Origin: Prevotella histicola JCM 15637 = DNF00424
GTDB lineage: Bacteria; Bacteroidota; Bacteroidia; Bacteroidales; Bacteroidaceae
Assembly (NCBI RefSeq): GCF_000613925.1
Contig: NZ_BAJX01000002.1
Location: 62,001-126,000 of the forward strand
DNA length: 64,000 nt
Direction: 5' to 3'
The notes beneath the pieces are model-generated. The model was given only the letters and a program-made list of their open reading frames with translations. It was not told the origin of the DNA and made no database searches. This document shows positions 38,679 through 47,820 of the stretch, piece by piece (the stretch's first letter is position 1; each line of letters opens with the position of its first letter). A program made the position numbers and the translations under genes.

Positions 38679-39356
38679 TCTTCTCATGAGCCATAAATAG
38701 GCAGGAATAAGGAACAGATCAGCCATTACCCAGGCTACAGGATCGGCATAACAAACGCCCGTCCATGCCAGTGCAGGTACCAACCAGATACTCACACCAC
38801 AGCGTGCTATCATCTCCATGACGCCACTCATCATGCTTAAGTTACTGTATCCAAGGCCTTGAATACTGTATCTGAGGATAACAAGAACGCCCAAAGAAGG
38901 ATAGAACCAGTTACAAATACGCATCAATCGTGCTGCATTGTTGATTACTTCCTGCTCATTTCCATTGACGAAAAGCATCATCATCTCGTCTGCAAAGGGG
39001 TAGATGATGATGACGGTAAGGGCAAAATATGCCAGCATAATCCACATAGAATCATTCACACCAGTCTTTACTCGTTGGAGTTTACGCGTTCCGAACGCCT
39101 GTGCTACAGGTATAGCGAAGCCTGCACAGGACCCGTTGCAGAAGCCCATGACAAGGAACATGATACTACTGGATGCTCCCACGGCAGCCAATGCACCCAC
39201 CCCTATCCATCGACCCACTATTGCAGCATCAATAATCAGGTACATTTGTTGTAATAAATAACCGAGAATGAGCGGTATGGCAAACCTAATAATGGCGCGT
39301 GAAGGGGCGCCTTCTGTCATGCTTTCTACGTGTTGTTGTGATTCTGACAGTGACAT
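38658..39356 (-). pseudogene. MATE-family efflux protein with internal deletion
   Basis: MATE antiporters have about 450 residues and 12 helices in two similar halves. This frame has 232. Its first part (RFAIPLILGYLLQQMYLIID, AIVGRWIGVGALAAVGASSS) is a normal N-terminus through helix 3, and from about residue 120 it reads as the C-terminal half (FVNGNEQEV, YPSLGVLVILRYSIQGLGYS, PVAWVMADLFLIPAYL). About 200 middle residues are missing with the frame kept. It is probably inactive, or a half-size relic; an assembly collapse is possible. The start and stop are clean. Confidence 0.75.
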
Positions 39357-39416
39357 TATCCTTTGTTATTCTCCTTGTCTTATGATGCTAATGATGTGGT
39401 ATTACAATGACTTACA

Positions 39417-40088
39417 TCATTTTCTGTCGGTTGCAAAACCAACTCTTATCTTTTTATATCCCATAGAACGGAGGAACTGCATGAACTGTTGACGTGCATT
39501 TTCTTCTGCTATCTTGATGTTTTCAGGTGTAAAACAACGTTTTAACATCTTCCTGTAAGCACGTTTGTAGAGCTGTTCTCTGTCGCCATCGGTCCATGTT
39601 CCTTTCTCAAAGAACGACCGTGTGCGTGCTTCATCAATGAAGTTTCGCTCGAGAAGTGTGATCGGTGGGAGCATAGCGATGATGCTGTCACCTTCAACAT
39701 GTAACCATTGGGGACCTGCCTGACGAAGGTCTATACCCAGACGAACGGTTCCGTAATAGATACGAACCAGCTCACTGTCAGAGAAAAAGCCACGACTGAC
39801 GGTGTCAATGAGCTCTTCATCGTTAATAGAAAGGAACTCCCACTGTCCTATATTCTGTATTTCCTGTATCTGTGTAGGCGTGATATCGATGTGATCATCA
39901 GTACTTAAGCCCAGTGAATTGCTGGAGTTGAGATACCAGATGACACCTCCCACAATGGCAATGATAACCAATGGGGTAAGCAAAATAGCCAATAGTCGAG
40001 GTGTAAAACCCTTCGACGAGCGTTCTTTATAGCTTTGCAGACTGTTCTGGTTCTGCTTTCTGGTTTCTTTTTCAGTTTTCTTTTCCAT
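39417..40088 (-). CDS. DUF4230 membrane-anchored protein
   Basis: 223 residues from the ATG at 40088, chosen because AGGAGGG precedes it; the longer frame would run into the upstream gene. A lysine-rich N-terminus is followed by one membrane helix (about 34-52) and a DUF4230 domain (NIGQWEFLSINDEELIDTVS, YYGTVRLGIDLRQ, FFEKGTWTDGDREQLYKRAY). A similar gene lies just upstream, five bases away, so this is a tandem pair. Function unknown. Confidence 0.8.
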   Translation of the reverse strand: MEKKTEKETRKQNQNSLQSYKERSSKGFTPRLLAILLTPLVIIAIVGGVIWYLNSSNSLGLSTDDHIDITPTQIQEIQNIGQWEFLSINDEELIDTVSRGFFSDSELVRIYYGTVRLGIDLRQAGPQWLHVEGDSIIAMLPPITLLERNFIDEARTRSFFEKGTWTDGDREQLYKRAYRKMLKRCFTPENIKIAEENARQQFMQFLRSMGYKKIRVGFATDRK

Positions 40089-40092
40089 CGTT

Positions 40093-40761
40093 TTAGCCCT
40101 CCTTTCTTGTGTCAAGTAATGATGGAAGATCATGCAGAGTAAACTTCTTTCGGAACGAAATAGTGATGTCTGCATCCTTATATCCCATCGTTGTGAAGAT
40201 CGGAACGAGTTGTCGTGCAGCACTTTCCTGTGCCTGCTGGATGATACCCATTTGTGGAATAGCATTCAATATCTGCTTCCTTCCCTGCGCTTCATAGCTT
40301 GTCAGCTCGGCATCGGTGAAGTTTCGGCGCGTCAGAGCAACGTATTCCTTCACCCCCTTGTGGTCAATCTTCGTTGAAGTGAGCACAATCTTCGGATCGG
40401 GTAGGGTGACAATGAGTTTCTTTCCATCCTTTTGTATGTTCTTTTCACTGAAGGTTGACATGTCAATATATGCCTTCAGCGTGGCATCCATAGGGATAGC
40501 TATGCGGCGTTCGCCCAACGGAAGGTTGACACTGAAGTCCTTTTTCATGATCGAACCAGACAGTTTCATCTCGTCGTCATGTGTGATAATCTTGTGAATA
40601 CGATATTCCGTAGTGTAGAGACGTGAGCTTTGTTGCACCTGCGTCACCAGCATTGGAATGGTGTCGAGAACCTCTTTCTTAGGTTCTTCGGTAGCTTTTT
40701 TGTTTGTACATGCGCTTGTCAGCAACAACGTACATAGCATTATGACTGTTATCCGTTTCAT
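40093..40761 (-). CDS. DUF4230 lipoprotein
   Basis: 222 residues with signal peptide and lipobox (LLLTSAC). The DUF4230 pattern is LYTTEYRIHKIITHDDEMKL, a beta-rich middle (LPLGERRIAIPMDATLKAYI), and a helical tail with AQESAARQLVPIFTTMGYKD. It is paralogous to the next gene, with which it forms an operon behind a TACCTTTG promoter. Confidence 0.8.
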   Translation of the reverse strand: MKRITVIMLCTLLLTSACTNKKATEEPKKEVLDTIPMLVTQVQQSSRLYTTEYRIHKIITHDDEMKLSGSIMKKDFSVNLPLGERRIAIPMDATLKAYIDMSTFSEKNIQKDGKKLIVTLPDPKIVLTSTKIDHKGVKEYVALTRRNFTDAELTSYEAQGRKQILNAIPQMGIIQQAQESAARQLVPIFTTMGYKDADITISFRKKFTLHDLPSLLDTRKEG

Positions 40762-40783
40762 TTTTATAGTGTATGGAACGGCG

Positions 40784-40791
40784 CAAAGGTA
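40784..40791 (-). promoter_or_regulatory. Promoter -7 box TACCTTTG for the DUF4230 pair
   Basis: Minus-strand TAnnTTTG match 23-30 bases upstream of the ATG at 40761. Confidence 0.55.
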
Positions 40792-40855
40792 CTAAAAAGA
40801 TATGATGTTACTTATCTTTTTCCCTATATATCGGTCGTATTGATGTATTTTTTTG

Positions 40856-40863
40856 TATTTTTG
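40856..40863 (+). promoter_or_regulatory. Promoter -7 box TATTTTTG for sdaA
   Basis: TAnnTTTG match 38-45 bases before the sdaA ATG, back to back with the DUF4230 promoter. Confidence 0.55.
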
Positions 40864-40900
40864 TAACCCAATAAAAGAATTGTATTGAGGATAAAGAAGA

Positions 40901-42109
40901 ATGGAATCATTAAGCGAAATATTCAGAATAGGTAAGGGACCGTCAAGCAGTCATACGATGGGACCACAGCGAGCAGCCGTCATTTTCGCTGGTAGACACC
41001 CCGAAGCAGCGCGCTTTGAGGTGACTTTGTATGGCAGCCTGGCTGCTACGGGAAAGGGACACATGACGGATAAGGCTATCATTGACGTACTGAAGAAGGT
41101 GGCACCAGTGGAGATTGTGTGGGAACCCGAGGTCTTTCTGCCTTATCATCCTAATGGTATGCTTTTCCGTTCGTTTGGTTCTGATGCTAAACCAACGGAT
41201 GAATGGACGGTATATAGCGTTGGTGGAGGTGCTCTTTCAGAAGGAAAAGCAGAGGGAGATTACTTTACTACCACCTCAGTATACGACCTTCACACGCTGA
41301 AAGACATACAAGCATGGTGCGAACATCACGGACGTGGCTACTGGGAGTATGTGAAACAGTGTGAAGATGACGACTTCTGGGATTATCTTCGTGAGGTTTG
41401 GTACACCATGCAGGCTGCTGTTGAACGGGGATTGGACAGTGAAGGGGCTTTGCCCGGTCCATTGAATCTTGCACGTAAGGCAGCAACTTATTATGTTAAG
41501 GCACGTGGTTACAAACCGTCTTTGCAAAGTCGTGGAATGGTTTATTCCTATGCTTTGGCTGTGAGTGAGGAGAATGCATCAGGCGGAACGATTGTTACTG
41601 CACCGACATGTGGGGCATGTGGCGTTGTTCCAGCAGTACTTTATCATCTTGCAAAGGGACATGATTTCTCTGAAACAAAGGTTCTTCACGCACTAGCAAC
41701 AGCTGGATTGTTCGGTAACATAGTGAAGTATAATGCTTCCATATCAGGTGCTGAAGTGGGCTGTCAAGGCGAGGTTGGTGTGGCATGTGCCATGGCTTCA
41801 GCTGCTTCTTGCCAACTGTTTGGCGGTAGTCCTTCACAGATTGAATATGCAGCAGAGATGGGTTTGGAGCATCACCTTGGTATGACGTGCGACCCAGTGT
41901 GTGGTCTTGTGCAGATTCCTTGTATCGAACGCAATGCCTTTGCTGCTTGTCGGGCTCTTGATGCACAGCTTTATGCAACGTTCAGTGACGGTCAACACCG
42001 TGTTTCCTTCGACCGTGTGGTTGAGGTTATGAAGCAGACGGGACATGACATTCCGTCCCTTTATAAGGAGACAAGTGCTGGTGGACTGGCTAAGGATTAT
42101 GAGATGTAA
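40901..42109 (+). CDS. sdaA: L-serine dehydratase, iron-sulfur type, single chain
   Basis: Deaminates L-serine to pyruvate and ammonia, 402 residues. The N-terminal domain has GKGPSSSHTMGPQRAA. The catalytic domain has ASGGTIVTAPTCGACGVVPA and the cysteines in TCDPVCGLVQIPCIERNAFA that bind a 4Fe-4S cluster. Both domains are fused in one chain. It fits amino-acid catabolism. Monocistronic by spacing; a repeat element follows it. Confidence 0.95.
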   Translation: MESLSEIFRIGKGPSSSHTMGPQRAAVIFAGRHPEAARFEVTLYGSLAATGKGHMTDKAIIDVLKKVAPVEIVWEPEVFLPYHPNGMLFRSFGSDAKPTDEWTVYSVGGGALSEGKAEGDYFTTTSVYDLHTLKDIQAWCEHHGRGYWEYVKQCEDDDFWDYLREVWYTMQAAVERGLDSEGALPGPLNLARKAATYYVKARGYKPSLQSRGMVYSYALAVSEENASGGTIVTAPTCGACGVVPAVLYHLAKGHDFSETKVLHALATAGLFGNIVKYNASISGAEVGCQGEVGVACAMASAASCQLFGGSPSQIEYAAEMGLEHHLGMTCDPVCGLVQIPCIERNAFAACRALDAQLYATFSDGQHRVSFDRVVEVMKQTGHDIPSLYKETSAGGLAKDYEM

Positions 42110-42196
42110 CGACTTGTCAGGTCTTCTTCCGAAGGATACCTGACCCATTCTGATGTTGTTCTCTATACGTTTGAAAACGGTTTAAGAAGTAATCAA

Positions 42197-42431
42197 TGTA
42201 AGATTAATTCACAATTATATTTTGAAAGGTGCTCTTTTGCGTTGCAAAAGGGCACCTTTTACGTTGTAAAAGATGCCCTTTTGACATGTAAAAGACGCCC
42301 TTTTACAATGCAAAAGGGCGTCTTTTGAAAGCCTCTTCATAACCCTTTGATATCCTATGAGTTACAAAGTCGGTTTTTATTGGTTTTCTTTCGTTTTACT
42401 GCTAATCGTCGATTGATTTTTGTAAAGTTGT
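42197..42431 (-). repeat. 22-bp-array composite element, copy 5
   Basis: Reverse orientation. The right block reads GTGAATTAATCTTACA on the minus strand (42197-42212). Units start at 42224, 42246, 42268, 42290 and 42312, exact 22-bp steps. The CTTTGTAAC block is at 42369-42361 and TTACAA starts at 42425, again 56 bp apart. It lies in the convergent spacer between sdaA and the XAC2610-like gene. Confidence 0.85.
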
Positions 42432-42581
42432 TTTCCCTGTTGGTGTTTCTTTGTCTTTGGGTTCTGAAAGGGTCTTTCATGCGGGATTCGCTGTACGTTT
42501 TCTCTTCCTTATCGGCTGTCATGTGTGGTGAGATAATGCGGAGTTTGAGAAGTGACAACTGAGGGATTACTAACCATTTGA

Positions 42582-43604
42582 TTATTGATAGACGACATTA
42601 TCCAACTTAACTCTTAACAGTTTCCCGATGCTTCCTTTTCTACTTTTGGGATTTCCAACCCACTGATGGGTCTTCCCTTTATAGGTAATGTTGATGCCTA
42701 ACTTGCCAGACTTCTCATAAATGGTGTAAGAGGTATCCTTATTCTCGAAAGAAACGCTGCCCGTTTCCTTGTTATAGGTGAACTCTTCTGATTGGTCGGA
42801 ATCATCAGAAGGATAGTAGAACTCTACATTTTTCTTGTCATCCATGATGGCATAATTGAGCGTATGACCATTCTTATTATAAAGAATGATACTCTTGTTC
42901 ATCGCATCTACATGAAACTTGAAATAGTTTTCAACGCTCTCACTCTTAAGGTTTATGCTAGTTGATACGCTCTCAACCATCTTTTTACCATCCCATTCTT
43001 CAGTTGTTTGAATGCGAAGAGGGTCGTTTTTTAGGTTATCAGTGAATGTTCTGATAAGTTTAGGCTTGTTATCCTCTACAATATATTTTGAGAACTGGTG
43101 CCAGCAACAACCATCTTTCGTCATCGTAGATAACGTCTTTTCTTTATAATCTACGCTGAACATTCCACAGAAATCCTGGGCTAATTCCGTGAAATCGCCA
43201 CTAAATTGAAAGCCATTCTCCGTTGCTAAATAGATCAGAAAGGATGGTCCTTGATAGCAACTGTTGAACCCGTCCATGATGGCAAAGTCCTTTTTACCGT
43301 CAAAATTATAATCTTGATAGAGCAAGACACTGTATTCTCCATAAGGAATCTCAGCTATGTTAGGCTTAATCTCCCCATCATGAAGGTCGAATGAGAGCTC
43401 ATCTGCATCCACGTGGATGAGTTTCTTGTTCGTAATACGGTCATAAACTTCTACCCAACCAGCAGAAGTAAGTGCGGATGTATCAGCAAAATAAACCTTT
43501 CCATAGTATTGTTTTGAAAAGCCATCGATGTTAAATGATGCCTGACCGAGGGCTGAAAGTATCCAACCCGATAATAGAAAACAAAGTAAAAGGGCTTTCT
43601 TCAT
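42582..43604 (-). CDS. Secreted XAC2610-like protein
   Basis: 340 residues with a signal peptide (MKKALLLCFLLSGWILSALG). The middle contains VLLYQDYNFDGKKDFAIMDG, an aspartate-rich loop like those in XAC2610-related and FG-GAP-type proteins, and paired cysteines (FNSCYQG, DFCGMF, DGCCWHQF). The C-terminal half is beta-rich. Probably periplasmic; function unknown. No operon partner is visible. Confidence 0.65.
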   Translation of the reverse strand: MKKALLLCFLLSGWILSALGQASFNIDGFSKQYYGKVYFADTSALTSAGWVEVYDRITNKKLIHVDADELSFDLHDGEIKPNIAEIPYGEYSVLLYQDYNFDGKKDFAIMDGFNSCYQGPSFLIYLATENGFQFSGDFTELAQDFCGMFSVDYKEKTLSTMTKDGCCWHQFSKYIVEDNKPKLIRTFTDNLKNDPLRIQTTEEWDGKKMVESVSTSINLKSESVENYFKFHVDAMNKSIILYNKNGHTLNYAIMDDKKNVEFYYPSDDSDQSEEFTYNKETGSVSFENKDTSYTIYEKSGKLGINITYKGKTHQWVGNPKSRKGSIGKLLRVKLDNVVYQ

Positions 43605-43671
43605 TGGTAGAGGTTAATGTAGTTTGTTGCCGTTTGTATCTTGTTAATCAACTATATGGATACAAATTATT

Positions 43672-43715
43672 CAAAAAAAAAGCCCCCCTCTCCCTTAAAT
43701 TAGGGAGGGGGAGAA
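43672..43715 (-). terminator. Terminator of hisS
   Basis: CCCCTCTCCCTTA / TTAGGGAGGGG hairpin next to a run of nine A, i.e. a T-tract on the minus strand. Confidence 0.8.
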
Positions 43716-43718
43716 CCT

Positions 43719-45077
43719 TTAAAATCTATTGATTAGCTCCTCAGGTGTGACTAGTTCCTGTTCACCTGTGGACATATTCTTCAGTGTTATCTTGCCTTCC
43801 TGCATTTCAGTTTCGCCTGCAAGGGCAACGAAACCAATGTTTTTGGCATTGGCATAGCTCATCTGTTTCTTCATTTTTGCACTGTCTGGGAACATCTCCG
43901 TACGTATTCCGGCACGTCGAGCAGCTGCAATGATAGGCAGACAGTAGGCTGTTTCCTTCTCACCAAAGTTGATAAAGAGGAGTTGAGTACCCTGAACACT
44001 CTCTTTAGGGTAGAGGTCTAAGGTGTTAAGAACATCATAAATACGGTCTGCACCGAAGCTAATGCCAACACCAGAGAGCCCTGGCATGCCGAAGATTCCC
44101 GTGAGATTGTCATAGCGACCACCACCAGTTATGGAGCCAATCTGCACATCCAGTGCCTTAACTTCGAATATTGCACCTGTGTAATAGTTCAGTCCGCGAG
44201 CCAAAGTGAGGTCAAGTTGTATTTCATTGTTCAACCATGATGTCTTCAAAGTGTCAAGAATGAAGCGCGTTTCCTCAACGCCTTTGAGTCCAATCTCGCT
44301 CTCTTTTAGTACTTCTGCAATGACATCAAGCTTCTCATCGTTGCTTCCTTCAAGCTTAATGATGGGCTGTAGCTTGGCAATGGCTTCCTCTGAGATACCA
44401 TTCTCACGTAGTTCGGCATTGACATTGTCGAGTCCTATCTTGTCAAGTTTGTCTATTGCAACGGTGATATCTACTATCTTATCTTTCTCACCCATTACTT
44501 CTGCAATGCCGGTGAGTATTTTTCGGTTGTTGATCTTTATCTGAACGCGTACGCCAAACTTAGTAAATACGGTGTCAACAATCTGCATTAGCTCCACTTC
44601 ATTGAGCAAAGAGTCGGACCCAACGACGTCTGCATCACACTGATAGAACTCACGATAACGTCCCTTTTGTGGGCGGTCTGCACGCCAAACGGGCTGAATC
44701 TGATAGCGTTTGAACGGCAGTTGGAGCTCTTCACGATGCATAACAACATAGCGAGCAAAGGGAACTGTGAGGTCATAACGTAGTCCTTTCTCGCAGAGTT
44801 TGGTCTGCATCTTGAGCGTATTACGCTCTTTCAGCTCGTCATCACTGACCGATTTGAGGTAATCTCCTGAGTTTAGAATCTTAAAAAGCAGCTTATCACC
44901 TTCCTCACCGTACTTTCCCATCAGCGTATGGAGGGTCTCCATTGCTGGAGTCTCAATCTGTTGGAAGCCGTAAAGGGCATAAACTTGCTTTATAGTGTCG
45001 AAGATATAATTTCTTTTAGCCATTTCCTCGGGACCGAAATCACGTGTTCCCTTGGGTATGGAGGGTTTGTTTGCCAT
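43719..45077 (-). CDS. hisS: Histidyl-tRNA synthetase
   Basis: Class II synthetase, 452 residues. N-terminal [19 protein letters not shown], motif 2 [20 protein letters not shown], the histidine-specific [15 protein letters not shown], motif 3 with [13 protein letters not shown], and a C-terminal anticodon-binding domain ([11 protein letters not shown] onward). Complete. It lies downstream of a repeat-rich spacer, with its own terminator. Confidence 0.97.
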   Translation of the reverse strand: MANKPSIPKGTRDFGPEEMAKRNYIFDTIKQVYALYGFQQIETPAMETLHTLMGKYGEEGDKLLFKILNSGDYLKSVSDDELKERNTLKMQTKLCEKGLRYDLTVPFARYVVMHREELQLPFKRYQIQPVWRADRPQKGRYREFYQCDADVVGSDSLLNEVELMQIVDTVFTKFGVRVQIKINNRKILTGIAEVMGEKDKIVDITVAIDKLDKIGLDNVNAELRENGISEEAIAKLQPIIKLEGSNDEKLDVIAEVLKESEIGLKGVEETRFILDTLKTSWLNNEIQLDLTLARGLNYYTGAIFEVKALDVQIGSITGGGRYDNLTGIFGMPGLSGVGISFGADRIYDVLNTLDLYPKESVQGTQLLFINFGEKETAYCLPIIAAARRAGIRTEMFPDSAKMKKQMSYANAKNIGFVALAGETEMQEGKITLKNMSTGEQELVTPEELINRF

Positions 45078-45131
45078 TCTTTTTATTATTTTTTTGAAGT
45101 TAAAGAAAGCCTCTTGGAGGTTTTTTCTTTG

Positions 45132-45455
45132 GTTGTTGAGGAGTTGAAAAGGCTATGGATGTTCCGTCAAGAGCCTTGTTCTATATCCTTTTCCCTTGTT
45201 GTTGAGGACTCGAAAGGGCTATGGATGTTCCATCAAGAGCCTTGTTTTATATCCCTTTCCCGTGTTGTTGAGGACTCGAAAAGGCTATGTATGTTCCATC
45301 AAATGCCTTGTTTTATATCCTTTTCCCTTGTTGTTGAGGACTCGAAAGGGCTATGGATGTTCCGCTAAAAGCCTTGTTTTATATCCTCTTTCCTTGTTGT
45401 TGAGGACTCGAAAGGGCTATGGATGTTCCGTCAAATGCCTTGTTCTGTGTTTCTG
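45132..45455. repeat. 66-bp tandem array, five units
   Basis: GTTGTTGAG anchors at 45132, 45198, 45264, 45330 and 45396 are spaced exactly 66 bp. Units are 85-95 percent alike by eye. Because 66 is a multiple of three, open frames run through it (45196-45456) that encode a 22-residue repeat (RTRKGYGCSIKSLVLYPF); I see no reason to believe they are translated. Confidence 0.85.
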
Positions 45456-45479
45456 ATTACTGTATTTTGCAGATTCAAT

Positions 45480-45655
45480 TGTACATTTTGTCTGTCTACT
45501 TATCAGCTTTTCGCACTTCAATTAACCAACTAAAGACTCGACTTATCCACTTATTCAGCATCAACTTGTCGACTATTTACCTGCCAATTGAGCTACTAAA
45601 CACTTGACTTACCAACTTATTAACCTGTCAACTCGTCAACTATTCACAGTTATTT
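45480..45655. repeat. Degenerate 22/66-bp repeat region
   Basis: GACTTA anchors at 45540 and 45606, and CTTATT at 45550 and 45616, are 66 bp apart; AACTTGTC-like motifs recur at roughly 22-bp intervals. It abuts the 3' end of purA. Confidence 0.55.
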
Positions 45656-46932
45656 TACTTCCTTACAATCGTCTGCTCACGGTCAGGACCGATAGAGATG
45701 ATGCCGATTCGCGTCTCAAGATACTGTTCTAAGAAGCTCACATAGTCACGGAATGCCTGTGGGAATTCATCTTCCGACTTGCATTTGGTCATGTCTTGCT
45801 TCCAACCTGGCAGCTCTTTATAGATTGGTTTGACGTCATCTATCTCGTAAGGGAACTCCTCTGTGCGTGTACCATCAGGCAGTTCGTAAGCTACACAAGC
45901 CTTGATTGTCTCGAAACTGTCTAACACATCACTCTTCATCATGATGAGTTCTGTGACGCCATCAACCATCACTGAGTAGCGAAGTTGTACAAGATCAATC
46001 CATCCACAACGGCGTTCACGCCCTGTAACGGCACCATATTCATGACCAAGGTCACGTATCTTCTTACCTGTTTCATCAAACAATTCCGTTGGGAAAGGAC
46101 CTGCTCCGACACGTGTACAATAAGCTTTCATAATGCCATATACGTTCCCTACCTTGTTAGGACCAATGCCTAAGCCTGTGCAAGCACCAGCACAAATGGT
46201 GTTAGAGGAGGTTACGAAGGGGTAAGAACCAAAGTCAACGTCAAGCATTGTGCCCTGTGCTCCTTCGCAAAGGATGTTCTTTCCGCTGCGTAAGAGGTTG
46301 TTAATCTCATGCTCAGAGTCGACGAATTGGAAGCCTTTCATGTACTCTATGCCTTCCATCCACAGCTTTTCAGTCTCTTCAAAGCCCTCAAAGTCAGTCC
46401 AACCAAGTGCTGCAAGCATCTTCATATGGCGTTCTTTGTGCTCAGAATACTTGCGATCGAAGTCGGAAAGGATATCTCCTACGCGCAAACCATTGCGACT
46501 TACCTTGTCAGTGTACGTTGGTCCGATGCCTTTTCCAGTCGTTCCAACCTTGTTTTTGCCCTTTGCAGCCTCGTAAGCACGGTCAAGAATGCGGTGAGTA
46601 GGCATGATAAGGTGGGCTTTCTTTGATATTTTAAGACGCTCTTTGAGTGGATGTCCACTCTTTTCCAGGTCCTTTGCCTCACCCATAAACAAGTCTGGAG
46701 CCAGCACAACACCATTACCAATGATGTTAACCTTACCCCCTTGGAAGATACCAGACGGTATTGAGCGGAGCACATACTTCTGATCTTCGAACTCCAACGT
46801 ATGCCCTGCGTTAGGACCTCCTTGGAATCTGGCCACTACATCGTAACGGGGTGTCAGCACATCGACAACCTTTCCTTTACCTTCATCACCCCATTGGAGA
46901 CCCAACAGGACGTCAACTTTACCTGTGTTCAT
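45655..46932 (-). CDS. purA: Adenylosuccinate synthetase
   Basis: First committed step from IMP to AMP, using GTP and aspartate, 425 residues. Motifs: LLGLQWGDEGKGKVVDVL, FQGGPNAGHTLEF, NKVGTTGKGIGPTY, GAQGTMLDVDFGSYPFVTSS, ATRE-equivalent AVTGRERRCGWID. Its start overlaps the fur stop by four bases, so it is co-transcribed and translationally coupled with the regulator. Confidence 0.97.
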   Translation of the reverse strand: MNTGKVDVLLGLQWGDEGKGKVVDVLTPRYDVVARFQGGPNAGHTLEFEDQKYVLRSIPSGIFQGGKVNIIGNGVVLAPDLFMGEAKDLEKSGHPLKERLKISKKAHLIMPTHRILDRAYEAAKGKNKVGTTGKGIGPTYTDKVSRNGLRVGDILSDFDRKYSEHKERHMKMLAALGWTDFEGFEETEKLWMEGIEYMKGFQFVDSEHEINNLLRSGKNILCEGAQGTMLDVDFGSYPFVTSSNTICAGACTGLGIGPNKVGNVYGIMKAYCTRVGAGPFPTELFDETGKKIRDLGHEYGAVTGRERRCGWIDLVQLRYSVMVDGVTELIMMKSDVLDSFETIKACVAYELPDGTRTEEFPYEIDDVKPIYKELPGWKQDMTKCKSEDEFPQAFRDYVSFLEQYLETRIGIISIGPDREQTIVRK

Positions 46933-47435
46933 TTGCTTTTCTGTGAGTTTTTATCTTGTTTCTGTGTCAGAAGCTTATTGCGTTGGCGCGAAATAGCAGC
47001 CTGACAACGGGAACATATACCATAGATATAAAGTGAGAAGCCATCCTTTCTGAAGCGATAAAGCTTTGTTTCTTTGATGGCATCGGCAATCTCTGGAGAC
47101 TCAATCTCCGTTACTTTGCCACATACAGTACATATTTGATGGATGTGATCTTCGTTGGCATAACATGCTTCATACTTGGTTTGACCTATGAAACGATGTC
47201 TGACAACGAGGCGCAACTCTATGAAGAGTCGCATAGTATTATATAATGTAGCACGTGAGACACGGAAGTTCCGAGCCTCTAACTCTGCTCCTAACTCATC
47301 CAGAGAGAAGTGTCCTCCGATGTCATAGACGGCATCCAAGATGGCATATCGCTCTGATGTCTTACGATGATTATTAACTTCGAGATATCCATCTAAGATA
47401 TCCCGAACCTTTTTTTTGACTATATCTTTAGTCAC
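46929..47435 (-). CDS. fur: Fur-family transcriptional regulator
   Basis: 168-residue metal-dependent regulator. Winged helix with RKTSERYAILDAVYDIGGHF and FRVSRATLYNTMRLFIELRL; dimer domain with NEDHIHQICTVCGKVTEIE and a complete second zinc pair in YGICSRCQAA. The basic tail (RQRNKLLTQKQDKNSQKSK) is longer than usual. Fur followed by purA is a neighbourhood I recall from Bacteroidales. Whether it senses iron, zinc or peroxide is not clear. Confidence 0.85.
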   Translation of the reverse strand: MTKDIVKKKVRDILDGYLEVNNHRKTSERYAILDAVYDIGGHFSLDELGAELEARNFRVSRATLYNTMRLFIELRLVVRHRFIGQTKYEACYANEDHIHQICTVCGKVTEIESPEIADAIKETKLYRFRKDGFSLYIYGICSRCQAAISRQRNKLLTQKQDKNSQKSK

Positions 47436-47456
47436 GACTTACTGATTAAATTCGCA

Positions 47457-47464
47457 CAAAGTTA
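47457..47464 (-). promoter_or_regulatory. Promoter -7 box TAACTTTG for fur-purA
   Basis: Minus-strand TAnnTTTG match about 22-29 bases before the fur start. Confidence 0.55.
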
Positions 47465-47499
47465 CCATTTTTTAGCGATATAACCTTTATATAGCAATA

Positions 47500-47548
47500 A
47501 AAAAAAGTTAAAAACCGCAGTGTTCGTTCGTGAATACTGCGGTCTTTT
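47500..47548 (-). terminator. Terminator hairpin downstream of the M64 gene
   Basis: ACCGCAGT (47514-47521) pairs with ACTGCGGT (47536-47543); a long A-run before it gives a T-tract on the minus strand. The 22-bp array at 47585 lies between this terminator and the M64 stop, so it would be transcribed as 3' UTR. Confidence 0.75.
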
Positions 47549-47584
47549 CTTATGGCTTATTTCCCAAAATAAATGGGTTAATTT

Positions 47585-47790
47585 CTTAATATCGAACGAA
47601 TCAAATCTCAATGTTGACCGATTCTAATCTCAACATCGAACGATTCTAATCTGAATACAGAACAGCTAAAATCTCAATATTAAACTATTCAATCTTCAAT
47701 ATCAAACGGTCTAATTCTGAATATAGAACTATTCAATCTTCAATATTAAATGGTTTTGTTCTCAATATCAAACCACTTTGTTCCCAATAC
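47585..47790. repeat. 22-bp tandem array, 10 units, exact period
   Basis: YTCAAT-like anchors end at 47590, 47612, 47634, 47656, 47678, 47700, 47722, 47744, 47766 and 47788: ten units with no slippage although the units differ at many positions (consensus near ATCRAACNATTCTAATCTCAAT). Confidence 0.85.
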
Positions 47791-47820
47791 GGACTCATCT
47801 GCATCAGAAACGTATTCTGT

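Noticed and set aside
42347..42562. 71-codon open frame after sdaA
   Set aside because: It overlaps a repeat element and has no domain, ribosome site or promoter.
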